A stretch of 11,953 nucleotides of DNA from DYGX01 sp035325905 (GCA_035325905.1 DAOKYY010000100.1:1-11953); one strand, 5' to 3'. Positions 1-5,575 are shown, numbered from the stretch's first letter. Made by a program: numbers and translations. Notes: generated from the letters alone by a model not told the origin.

Positions 1-9
1 GGAGTCCGT

Positions 10-50
10 CCGGCTTTTTCCTTCCCTCGTTCTGGGGGAAGGAAAGCCGG
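10..50. terminator. Long imperfect hairpin downstream of the esterase gene
   Basis: Bases 10-17 (ccggcttt) pair with 43-50, and bases 20-26 (ccttccc) pair with 36-42, with a two-base bulge at 18-19 and a loop at about 27-35. The stem lies 62-102 bases beyond the stop of the minus-strand esterase. No clear U-run follows on that strand, so its role as a terminator is inferred. The right arm overlaps the partial repeat copy at 41-115. Confidence 0.4.
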
Positions 51-115
51 CCGCAAGTCGGAAGGATGGGGGGATAGCCTGGAAACCAGGTCACAAAGTG
101 CATAACAGCCCCTAG
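41..115. mobile_element. Partial copy of a short CTAG-bordered inverted-repeat element (MITE-like)
   Basis: This stretch aligns with 5176-5249 over about 75 bases with eight mismatches and one single-base gap, counted by eye. It shares the end agtgcataacag followed by a CTAG. Only the right-hand part matches. The left part of the complete copy, with its terminal repeat, is replaced by a different hairpin at 10-50 or lies beyond the window. The CTAG at 112-115 contains the TAG stop codon of the esterase gene read on the minus strand. No transposase is encoded. Confidence 0.6.
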
Positions 116-1089
116 CCCGCCCACACCTCGCGCAGGAAGCGAATCTGGTGCGGTAGCTGGAAGGACGCGCCGCCTTCGTGGTGGTTGTACGGGTAGACGC
201 GGATATGTTTCGGCCCGGCGTAGTGATTGTACGCGGCGAAGACGGTCGAGGGCGGGCAGGTGTCGTCCATCAGCGCGGTTGAGAACAGCGCCGGGGCCTC
301 GGCGCGCACTGCGAAGTTCATCCCGTCGAAGTAGCTCAGCGTGTCGAACACGGTGTCAATGCGGTCGCGGTGGATGCTGCAAAAGATCGCGATCTCCTGG
401 TAGGGGGGCTTGTCCGTGATCTCGGTCGCGCGCCGGTAGTGACACAGAAACGGCACGTCGGGCATCGCGGCCTGCACCTCGCCGCCCAGCAGCCCGGCAA
501 CCGCCAGCGCGATCCCGCCGCCCTGGCTGCCGCCGCCCACCGCGATCCGCGCGCCGTCTACCGCCGGGTGAGCGCGCGCCGTTTCGACCGCGCGCACCGC
601 GTCGGCGAACACGCGCCGGTAGTAATACGTCGCCGGGTCGAAGATGCCCTGCGTCATGAAGCCGGGCGTCGAGGGGTTGGCGCCAAGATCGGGCAGATCG
701 GGCGTGTCGCCCTTGCGCCAGGTGCTGCCCTGGCCGCGCGTGTCCATCACCAGGTGCGCGTAACCCGCCGCGCTCCACTCCAGCCACTCGTGATACAGCC
801 CGCGCCCGCCGCCGTAGCCGATGAACTGGACCACGCAGGGAAGCGGCTCCTCGCGCTGGCGCGGCAACACCAGCCAGCCCTTGATCCGCTGCCCGGCGTA
901 GCCGGAGAAGGTCACGTCGAAGACTTCGACGGTCCGCAGCAGCGGCTCAACCGGCTCGAAGCAGGGGTCGAGCGGATGGCGGCGCGTTTCGTCCAGCGTG
1001 TGCCGCCAGAACGCGTCGAAATCTGCCGGCTCGGTGCGCTCCGGCTTGTACACGCGCAATTCTTCCAGGGGCTTGTCGAACAGCGCCAT
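112..1089 (-). CDS. Acetyl esterase, CE7 / cephalosporin-C deacetylase family (AXE1)
   Basis: A 325-residue serine hydrolase of the alpha/beta fold. Family members remove acetyl groups from xylo-oligosaccharides and from cephalosporin C, and are usually cytoplasmic; no signal peptide is seen here. The CE7 signature is present in order: RGQG at 118-121, the nucleophile elbow GGSQGG with Ser188, an acidic residue in MDDTCPP (Asp275 by family spacing) and the catalytic His in NHHEGG (probably His304). Length matches the family (about 320). The frame stays open well upstream, but the start MALFDKPLEE is preferred because it begins the family-like N-terminus and is preceded by GAGGAG about ten bases upstream. 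It is the last of three same-strand genes. The substrate here is unknown; the family call is firm. Confidence 0.93.
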   Translation of the reverse strand: MALFDKPLEELRVYKPERTEPADFDAFWRHTLDETRRHPLDPCFEPVEPLLRTVEVFDVTFSGYAGQRIKGWLVLPRQREEPLPCVVQFIGYGGGRGLYHEWLEWSAAGYAHLVMDTRGQGSTWRKGDTPDLPDLGANPSTPGFMTQGIFDPATYYYRRVFADAVRAVETARAHPAVDGARIAVGGGSQGGGIALAVAGLLGGEVQAAMPDVPFLCHYRRATEITDKPPYQEIAIFCSIHRDRIDTVFDTLSYFDGMNFAVRAEAPALFSTALMDDTCPPSTVFAAYNHYAGPKHIRVYPYNHHEGGASFQLPHQIRFLREVWAG

Positions 1090-1111
1090 ACGTCGATTTC
1101 TCCTCAATGCG

Positions 1112-1157
1112 GGCGGGACCACCTCCCGCCATCCGCGCAGAACCGGGCGTGGCCCGG
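1112..1157. terminator. Two tandem hairpins between the DinB-like and esterase genes
   Basis: Within the 71-bp gap, ggcggga (1112-1118) pairs perfectly with tcccgcc (1124-1130) around a five-base loop. ccgggc (1143-1148) pairs with gcccgg (1152-1157) around a three-base loop. Neither is followed by a U-run on the minus strand, so they may mark the mRNA end of the upstream gene, stabilise it, or modulate read-through into the esterase. The structures are directly visible; the function is inferred. Confidence 0.4.
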
Positions 1158-1160
1158 CCC

Positions 1161-2042
1161 TTAGCCTAGCGGCTCGGCGGCCTGCCGCGCCCCGGCGATC
1201 TGGGCAAAGTGCGAGCGCTCGTGCCGGGCAAAGTAGGTCGCCTGCTGCAACAGCGTCACCCGCCCCCATTCCCCGTGGATGCCGGTGCGCCACCAGTCGC
1301 CGGGATCGATCGCGTGCAGCTGGCTCAGCGTCTCCTGGCGGAGCGCACGGTAGCGGTCGAGGATGTCGTGCGCGCTGAGATCGCCTTCGCCGCTGACCGT
1401 CCACGACGCCATGCCGGACAGCAGAGGATTGTCCTCGGTCAGCAGCTTCTGCACCCGCCCGGCGAACAACTGCTCCGCCACCAGCACGTGCCATAGCGTC
1501 TCGCGGATCGACCATTCGCCCGGCTGCGGCGGATGGTTGAGCTGCGCGGCGCTCAGCCCCTCGACAAACGCGCCCAGCCGCGCCGGGCCGGCTTCGAGCG
1601 CGGCCAGCACTTCGTCAGGCGAGAGCGGGTCGAAGAACCAGATCGGCGTGACCTGGCGCAGCGTCAGCGCGTCGGCGCCGCAGGCGGGGCAGGCGCGCGC
1701 CTCGCCAAGCTGGATCGCGCCGCAGGCCCGGCAGACCGCCACGGCGGGCACTTCCTCCCAGGTGATCGTGCGGTTCTCGCGGACGCCGGTCGCGCCGGAG
1801 CGCATGGCCGCGATCACCGCCGGGTCGGCGCCTGCCGCCTCCAGCGCCGCGATCACGGCGTCCAGCTCGTCCAGCAGGCGGCCCGGCCCGCCGTCCAGCG
1901 GCAGATCGTTGGCCGCGCGAAGCTCGCGCGAGAACGCCGCCGCCCAGAACAGCTTGGCGGCGTTGTAGAAGCCGCCTTTCTCAAGCTCGCGGGCCAGGCG
2001 GATGGTTCGGAGCAGCAGATCGGTGCGGGGGGGTGAACTCAT
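1161..2042 (-). CDS. DinB-family protein with an N-terminal helical region and a rubredoxin-like zinc ribbon
   Basis: A 293-residue soluble protein in three parts. Residues 1-90 are predicted helical and Ala-rich. Residues 104-121 form a CRACG...CPACG ribbon (Cys104, 107, 118, 121) like the rubredoxin module at the end of rubrerythrins. Residues from about 140 to 285 form a DinB/YfiT-type four-helix domain. Its likely metal ligands are His185 in LWHVL and the HxxxH pair His274/His278 in ARHERSHFAQI. DinB-like proteins include metal-dependent thiol transferases, but many have no known reaction, so the activity is open. The start has GGAGG eight bases or so upstream. It sits 76 bp after the TPR membrane protein and 71 bp before the esterase on the same strand. 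The fold assignment is good; the biochemical role is unknown. Confidence 0.82.
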   Translation of the reverse strand: MSSPPRTDLLLRTIRLARELEKGGFYNAAKLFWAAAFSRELRAANDLPLDGGPGRLLDELDAVIAALEAAGADPAVIAAMRSGATGVRENRTITWEEVPAVAVCRACGAIQLGEARACPACGADALTLRQVTPIWFFDPLSPDEVLAALEAGPARLGAFVEGLSAAQLNHPPQPGEWSIRETLWHVLVAEQLFAGRVQKLLTEDNPLLSGMASWTVSGEGDLSAHDILDRYRALRQETLSQLHAIDPGDWWRTGIHGEWGRVTLLQQATYFARHERSHFAQIAGARQAAEPLG

Positions 2043-2089
2043 GGCAGCCTCCGGTCAGGGTCTTGGATGCGGATGAGCGGCGCGGCGCC

Positions 2090-2111
2090 GGGATGCTGCA
2101 ACAGGCATCCC
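2090..2111. terminator. Hairpin just after the TPR membrane protein gene
   Basis: gggatgc (2090-2096) pairs perfectly with gcatccc (2105-2111) around an eight-base loop. Flanking ggcg and gccgcc stretches can lengthen the stem. It starts eight bases past the TGA of the upstream minus-strand gene. There is no U-run, so termination is uncertain. Confidence 0.4.
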
Positions 2112-2118
2112 GCCGCCG

Positions 2119-3198
2119 TCAGGTCTGATCAGGCGCGGCGGGCGGTTCGCCCGGCTCGTCGTCGGGCCTCGGCGGAAGCTCCCCGGCGTTGCCCTCGGTC
2201 AATTCCGGCGGCGCTTCGATTGGGAATTGCACGACTTCCGTTCCGGGCGGCGCCTGGGGTGGCATCTGCGAGCGGATAATGCCCGGCTCGTCCGGCGGGG
2301 CGCCGCGATAGGGCGGCTGGCCGAGCGGCGGCGCGCCCCCGGCGGCCTTGTCCGCGATCTGCGGCCAGATCAGGTTGACAGCCTGGATCACGCTGGGATG
2401 GTTCGGCTCGAGCGCGCGCGCCTGCTGGATGTAGTCCCACGCCTGTTCGGGCGTGTCGGACAGGTTCGCCAGCTCCAGCCAGGCGAGCAGGTGGCGCGGG
2501 TCGATTTGCAGCGCGCGCGTGAAATGCTGGCGGGCTTCGTCGCGCCGCCCGCCCATCGCCGCCGAAACGCCCATGTTGTAATAGACCTGCGCGTTTTCAG
2601 CGCGCGGCGTGGGGCCGCTGAGCTGGCCGGGCGCGAACGAGGGCGTCACCGGGCCGTAGCCCGGCCCGCCGAACGGGGCTGCGTCGAACCGCTTGGACTT
2701 ATCGGCTGTGGGGCCGAAGCGGTCGAGACGCTGCCCGGCCAGCCGCCCGCCGGTAATGGTCGCCGCCAGCAGCGCGGCGTAGAACGCGAACTTGTAGAGG
2801 AACGAGATCGGCCCGAAGACCAGCAGCAGTAGCCCGTATGTGACCAGCACGCCGACGCCGACCGCCAGCCCGTAGCCGCCCGCCTGCTCCGGCGAGGTCG
2901 CGCCGCGCGCCGCCCAGTAGCTCTGCCAGAACGCCAGCAGCACAACCAAGCCAAGCTGCCCCAGGAACAGCAAGTTTAGACCAGGAGGGGGATCGCGCAG
3001 CACTTCTTCGACAATCTCCGGCGCGCGCTTTTGAAGCTGCTCCTGCTGGGTGCTCAGGTCCGCTTCCGGGTCCACCTCGTCCACCAGCTCGCCGATCAGG
3101 AAGCAGTAGCAGGCGCCGAAACTGAGCACGGTGGCGATGGCGGTCACGATCAGGACCGCGCGCAGCACGCGGTTCAGTTGGAGATTCTGGAGTCTCAT
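2119..3198 (-). CDS. Four-helix membrane protein with TPR domain and Pro-rich tail
   Basis: A 359-residue hypothetical protein. Four hydrophobic segments are visible at about residues 13-36, 73-96, 108-130 and 133-152. The first two are separated by an acidic Gln/Glu-rich stretch (residues 40-68) likely to be helical. A soluble part follows with TPR-like helices at about 203-270 (YYNMGVSAAMGGRRDEA..., ending ALEPNHPSV). The last 75 residues are rich in Pro, Gly and acidic residues and look disordered. TPRs normally bind other proteins; no enzymatic motif is visible. The ATG at 3196-3198 has only a weak ribosome-binding site (gaggcc). It probably heads a three-gene minus-strand unit from the promoter at 3236-3241. 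The specific function is not recognised. Confidence 0.85.
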   Translation of the reverse strand: MRLQNLQLNRVLRAVLIVTAIATVLSFGACYCFLIGELVDEVDPEADLSTQQEQLQKRAPEIVEEVLRDPPPGLNLLFLGQLGLVVLLAFWQSYWAARGATSPEQAGGYGLAVGVGVLVTYGLLLLVFGPISFLYKFAFYAALLAATITGGRLAGQRLDRFGPTADKSKRFDAAPFGGPGYGPVTPSFAPGQLSGPTPRAENAQVYYNMGVSAAMGGRRDEARQHFTRALQIDPRHLLAWLELANLSDTPEQAWDYIQQARALEPNHPSVIQAVNLIWPQIADKAAGGAPPLGQPPYRGAPPDEPGIIRSQMPPQAPPGTEVVQFPIEAPPELTEGNAGELPPRPDDEPGEPPAAPDQT

Positions 3199-3218
3199 AG
3201 GGGCCTCATCCGGCGGTC

Positions 3219-3233
3219 AGCGGAATATCCGCT
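3219..3233. promoter_or_regulatory. 15-bp palindrome between the -10 box and the TPR gene start
   Basis: agcgga (3219-3224) and tccgct (3228-3233) are perfect inverted repeats around three A/T bases. The site lies just downstream of the proposed -10 and about 20 bases before the ATG, a place suited to a repressor operator or a leader hairpin. No regulator is identified. Confidence 0.35.
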
Positions 3234-3235
3234 TT

Positions 3236-3241
3236 AGTATA
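3236..3241 (-). promoter_or_regulatory. Candidate -10 box TATACT for the TPR/DinB/esterase unit
   Basis: The minus strand reads TATACT here, giving a leader of about 30 bases before the ATG at 3198. No convincing -35 hexamer is seen, so the call rests on the -10 and its spacing. Confidence 0.4.
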
Positions 3242-3303
3242 GCGTGACGACGCTCCCCGCTAAAGCGGGAAGCTTCTCAGGGCACGCACGAGCCAACGCT
3301 CCA

Positions 3304-3395
3304 CGTTCTGCCCTGAAGGCCCCGTCCGGGCCAGCAAATGAGTGTTCTCTCTTAGCTACGTCGGGTGTTTTACGGGCAGAACGCTTTCTCTGCCC
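3304..3395. other. Overlapping alternative hairpins
   Basis: cgttctgccc (3304-3313) is the exact reverse complement of gggcagaacg (3374-3383). The same gggcaga (3374-3380) is also the exact partner of tctgccc (3389-3395). The two pairings cannot form together. The layout is that of a switch or attenuator, or of nested transposon-end hairpins. No downstream U-run or obvious regulated gene decides between them. Confidence 0.3.
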
Positions 3396-3532
3396 AACCG
3401 CCGACACTCGATTGTTAAAGGGCCGCATCAGGCCGCGCTGAGGCTATGCTCCTTCTATCGCGTGATGCCTGACCGCATTGAGTGGAAGTGTACGGCACAT
3501 TCGTTTGAGAGGCAACTCATAAAAGGAGGCAA

Positions 3533-3574
3533 GCGTCATTCCCCGCCTGGCTAGAGCCAGGTGTCCCCTGACGC
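3533..3574. repeat. Compound inverted repeat
   Basis: The outer arms gcgtca (3533-3538) and tgacgc (3569-3574) enclose a second perfect stem, cctggct (3546-3552) with agccagg (3555-3561), with internal loops of seven bases on each side. It lies 3' of an AAAGGAGG-like stretch at 3522-3529, but no credible gene follows. It resembles the hairpin ends of IS200/IS605-type elements; that resemblance is from memory and unverified. Confidence 0.4.
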
Positions 3575-3628
3575 AATCTCTATGGCGGCGCTGAACGCGG
3601 GAAGATTCTGTGGCGCGGCAGGCGGGGC

Positions 3629-3645
3629 TACCTCACCCCCGGCCC
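3629..3645. repeat. 17-bp C/G-rich intergenic repeat, copy 1
   Basis: tacctcacccccggccc is identical to bases 11925-11941 near the window end. Both copies lie in gene-free DNA and each is near a heptamer repeat. Motifs of this type are, to my recollection, common between genes in Chloroflexota genomes. Confidence 0.55.
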
Positions 3646-3651
3646 ATTTGG

Positions 3652-3683
3652 AGCGGTTAGTCATGAGCAGTGAGCGGTGAGCG
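3652..3683. repeat. Heptamer tandem repeat AGCRGTK, copy 1
   Basis: Four heptamers in phase read agcggtt, agtcatg, agcagtg, agcggtg, then a partial agcg; the second has diverged. A purer version occurs at 11772-11796. The pattern is like the short tandemly repeated heptanucleotide sequences known in cyanobacteria. Confidence 0.5.
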
Positions 3684-3716
3684 AAAGGCGAACCTCATCC
3701 CCCGGCGCACACGGCA

Positions 3717-3740
3717 GCGAGGGGCCAGACGGCCCCTCGC
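3717..3740 (-). terminator. Strong hairpin downstream of the DsbA-like gene
   Basis: gcgaggggcc (3717-3726) pairs perfectly with ggcccctcgc (3731-3740) around a four-base loop, 45 bases beyond the stop of the minus-strand gene. No U-run follows, so it could also serve as an mRNA 3'-end stabiliser. Confidence 0.5.
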
Positions 3741-3784
3741 GCAGATGATGATCGGGTGATGGAACCGGCCAGCGCCGGGACAGG

Positions 3785-4996
3785 CTATTGCCCCTGGTTC
3801 ATCAGCGTGCTGATCGTATCTTCCAGCGGGACGCCCTGCTCGGTGATCAGCGTGAAGATCTCGCGCAGCAGCTCGACCGGAATAGCCCCGCTCCACACCT
3901 GCCCGTCAGGCAGAATCAACGGCTGTACCTCGGCCTCGGCAGTGCCTAGCAGAACGGTCGGCGTGCCGGTCAGCCCGTAATCGGTGAAGCGCGTCCGGCC
4001 TTCGTCAATTGCCGCGCTGTAGCGGCTCTCGGCGATGCACGCGTTTAGCGCGTCCATATCCAGCCCGGCGTCCAGCCCGCCCAACAGCTCCGCGATGCCT
4101 TCCTCGCTGTAGGCGTACTCGCGGCCCGCGTTGATCGAGGCGGCGAAGAGTGTCTTGTATGCGCTGTAACCCGCGCCCTGCTCGGTCGCGCAGTAGGTCG
4201 CGTGCGTGGCGCGCGCGGCCAGCTCGTCCCCGGCTACCGGCACCAGCTCGACCTGCACGCGGCCATTGTCTTCCACGTCGAGCGCGATCAGGCGGTTGAG
4301 CGGGAAGCTGTAGTTGGCGCAGTGCGGGCAGGTGAAGCTGTAGAACTCGACCAGCTCGATCGGCGCGTCCGCCTCGCCATAGACCAGGCGCCCATTCTCG
4401 GCCAGGCTGGTCTGCCAGGCGGCGTCAATCGCGGCGTAGTCGGGCTGGGGCGGGTTCAGCTCCAGGCTGTTGAGGATGTCCAGCAGCGCCTCTTCCTGAT
4501 CGGCGGGCGTCACCGCCTGGATGTAGAAGACCTCGCCCTGCTCGCCGTAGGGGAACAGGATCAGGTGCTGCACGCTGTTATTCGCTTCGTCGGCGACCCG
4601 CACGCCGAAGCCCTCGTTCGCGCCCGCCGTGACCGGCGCGACGCTGCCTTCGACCTGGCTCGCGAGCGGCTCCAGGGCGCTTTCGAGCGTCGTATCCGGC
4701 CCCAGCCCCGGAATATGCAGCAGGGTTATGAAGGCGCCCTGCCCGCCGCTGAGCGCGTCTGGCGACACCAGCGCCAGGTCGTAATCCTGGCTGCCCGACA
4801 CCGCTTCCCAGCCTTCGGGCAGCGAGACCGTCAGGCCGAGCAGTTCGTCCGTATACGTCTGCGGATCGCCCGCTTCCTGCCGGGGAAGCTCGACGGCGAC
4901 CGGCGCCAGCTCACTCGCCTGCGCCAGCGGCCCCGCCGCCAGCGTCCATACCAGCGCCATGGCAAGCGCCACACTAAGAGATACCCGTTTGACCAT
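3785..4996 (-). CDS. Secreted PsbP-like / DsbA-type thioredoxin-fold fusion protein
   Basis: A 403-residue exported protein. Residues 1-28 are a signal peptide (KR, then a hydrophobic run, then AQAS). Residues 48-180 resemble the PsbP/DUF1795-type fold (YTDELLGLTVSLPEGWEAV start, ending near NSLEL). Residues 205-385 are a DsbA/thioredoxin-4 domain with CPHC at 223-226, the CATEQG helix around Cys269, Cys320, and the cis-proline loop GTPT with Pro346. DsbA-type enzymes catalyse disulfide exchange outside the cytoplasm; CPHC is the classic oxidase motif. The front half is not expected to be catalytic. GGAG lies close upstream of the ATG. The gene has its own promoter candidate at 5090-5095 and a leader of about 87 bases with a palindrome. 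Whether it acts as oxidase or isomerase, and on what, cannot be read. Confidence 0.88.
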   Translation of the reverse strand: MVKRVSLSVALAMALVWTLAAGPLAQASELAPVAVELPRQEAGDPQTYTDELLGLTVSLPEGWEAVSGSQDYDLALVSPDALSGGQGAFITLLHIPGLGPDTTLESALEPLASQVEGSVAPVTAGANEGFGVRVADEANNSVQHLILFPYGEQGEVFYIQAVTPADQEEALLDILNSLELNPPQPDYAAIDAAWQTSLAENGRLVYGEADAPIELVEFYSFTCPHCANYSFPLNRLIALDVEDNGRVQVELVPVAGDELAARATHATYCATEQGAGYSAYKTLFAASINAGREYAYSEEGIAELLGGLDAGLDMDALNACIAESRYSAAIDEGRTRFTDYGLTGTPTVLLGTAEAEVQPLILPDGQVWSGAIPVELLREIFTLITEQGVPLEDTISTLMNQGQ

Positions 4997-5026
4997 TCTG
5001 AACTCCGTTGGATTGAGGATCGAGGT

Positions 5027-5041
5027 GGGTGCCAGGCACCC
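5027..5041. promoter_or_regulatory. 15-bp palindrome in the leader of the DsbA-like gene
   Basis: gggtgcc and ggcaccc form perfect arms around a single central base, 31-45 bases before the ATG. It could be a protein operator or, with a one-base loop, a strained RNA hairpin; the first fits better. No regulator is identified. Confidence 0.35.
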
Positions 5042-5089
5042 GGCATCGCGCGGGCGCGCGAAACTGCGCTCCCGGACGGCTGTCGCCAG

Positions 5090-5120
5090 ATTATAGCGAC
5101 CGGCGGAGCGATCTGCACAA
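5090..5120 (-). promoter_or_regulatory. Sigma70-like promoter for the DsbA-like gene
   Basis: The minus strand carries a perfect TATAAT (5090-5095) with a possible weak -35, TTGTGC (5115-5120), at a long 19-base spacing. Transcription would start near 5083. The left end of the MITE-like element lies eight bases upstream of this -35. Confidence 0.5.
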
Positions 5121-5128
5121 CCGGGGCG

Positions 5129-5249
5129 CTAGAGCGTGTTATGAACTCGCATCCGAGAAAAGCCCCCCATCCCCCGGAAAGCCGGCCGCAGGTCGGAAGG
5201 ATGGGGGATGGCCTGGACACTAGACCACGAAGTGCATAACAGCCTCTAG
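5129..5249. mobile_element. Complete short MITE-like element between CTAG target repeats
   Basis: A 113-bp non-coding segment (5133-5245) lies between two CTAG copies (5129-5132 and 5246-5249). Its ends are imperfect inverted repeats: the left reads agcgtgttatgaact, and the right, reverse-complemented, reads aggctgttatgcact. Inside is the inverted repeat ccatccccc (5167-5175) with gggggatgg (5203-5211). The right 74 bases recur at 41-115. A four-base CTAG duplication agrees with the YTAR-type target used by some IS5-family transposases, which suggests mobilisation in trans. The family name is a guess and no transposase lies in the window. The right CTAG contains the stop codon of the 94-residue gene. 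Confidence 0.65.
5155..5211 (-). terminator. Hairpin plus T-run inside the MITE-like element
   Basis: On the minus strand the stem ccatccccc/gggggatgg (arms 5211-5203 and 5175-5167) is followed by four G, a C and CTTTTCTC-like sequence (about 5163-5155). This resembles an intrinsic terminator with a long loop of 27 bases. It would end transcripts of the 94-residue gene before the DsbA-like gene. The call is inferred from layout only. Confidence 0.4.
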
Positions 5250-5530
5250 CGGCCGTGGCGCTCGGTTAAGAAGCGGGCGTAGTGGACCGCCCACTCGGTA
5301 TCGGGCGCCTGGCGGGCGTGGTCCTCGGCGGCGAGCACCAGCGCCGTCACCAGTTCGCTGCGCGTCAGGTCGGGGCCGAACCGCAGGCGGAGCCGTTCCA
5401 GCAGATAGCTGGCGTACCACAGGGGCCAGTCCGGGTCTTCGCCGTCCACGCCAGCGAACGCCTGGTGGTGGACGCGCCCCGCTTCGCGCAGCAGCTCAAC
5501 CAGGTTTTCAGAGGAAGACGAATCGATCAC
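5246..5530 (-). CDS. Conserved-looking small hypothetical protein (94 residues, GTG start)
   Basis: I do not recognise a named family. The protein is soluble and helical, with a short Ser-rich N-terminus. Two similar segments stand out: WPLWYASYLLERL at about residues 35-47 and WAVHYARFLTERH at 80-92, an apparent internal repeat with shared W, YA and L-ER positions. The start is GTG, the only reasonable one in frame, preceded by a weak cggag. The TAG stop lies in the CTAG that borders the MITE-like element. It follows the 65-residue gene by 105 bp, separated by a terminator, so it probably has its own promoter, which I cannot see. Confidence 0.7.
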   Translation of the reverse strand: MIDSSSSENLVELLREAGRVHHQAFAGVDGEDPDWPLWYASYLLERLRLRFGPDLTRSELVTALVLAAEDHARQAPDTEWAVHYARFLTERHGR

Positions 5531-5575
5531 CGGGCGCGCTCCGCAGACTGATCGCTGACACGATTGGCCGAGGCC

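Larger units (their letters stand above)
3242..3580. other. Hairpin-rich intergenic stretch, possible IS200/IS605 (tnpB-type) remnant
   Basis: This part of the 586-bp gene-free region carries many inverted repeats: cccgct/agcggg at 3256-3269, ggccc/gggcc at 3319-3333, gggcaga/tctgccc at 3374-3395, and a compound stem at 3533-3574. Read on the minus strand, a 64-residue open frame (3234-3428) runs into the hairpin at 3256-3269 with a layout and wording that resemble tnpB 3' ends, where a GC hairpin marks the right end of the element. No catalytic residues of TnpB or TnpA are visible. Decay of an IS end is the leading idea; a structured RNA is the alternative. The rest of the gap (3581-3784) holds the 17-mer, the heptamers and the terminator hairpin listed separately. 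Confidence 0.3.

Noticed and set aside
370..1164. 264-residue open frame on the plus strand
   Set aside because: Shadow of the esterase gene in GC-rich DNA.
1090..1515. N-terminal extension of the esterase reading frame up to 467 residues
   Set aside because: It overlaps the DinB-like gene, is rich in Arg/Ala as shadow frames are, and lacks a ribosome-binding site; the family N-terminus begins at 1089.
3342..3554. 70-residue open frame on the plus strand in the gene-free region
   Set aside because: No ribosome-binding site and no recognisable family; the frame crosses two perfect hairpins and ends inside a third. It could be a transposon-end remnant but not a supported gene.
3199..3784. tRNA or other standard RNA gene in the large gap
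   Set aside because: No cloverleaf arms, TPsiC-like motif or rRNA-like stretch could be found on either strand.
4202..5239. 345-residue open frame on the plus strand
   Set aside because: It is the complement of the DsbA-like gene and crosses a promoter and the MITE-like element; no start signal or family resemblance.
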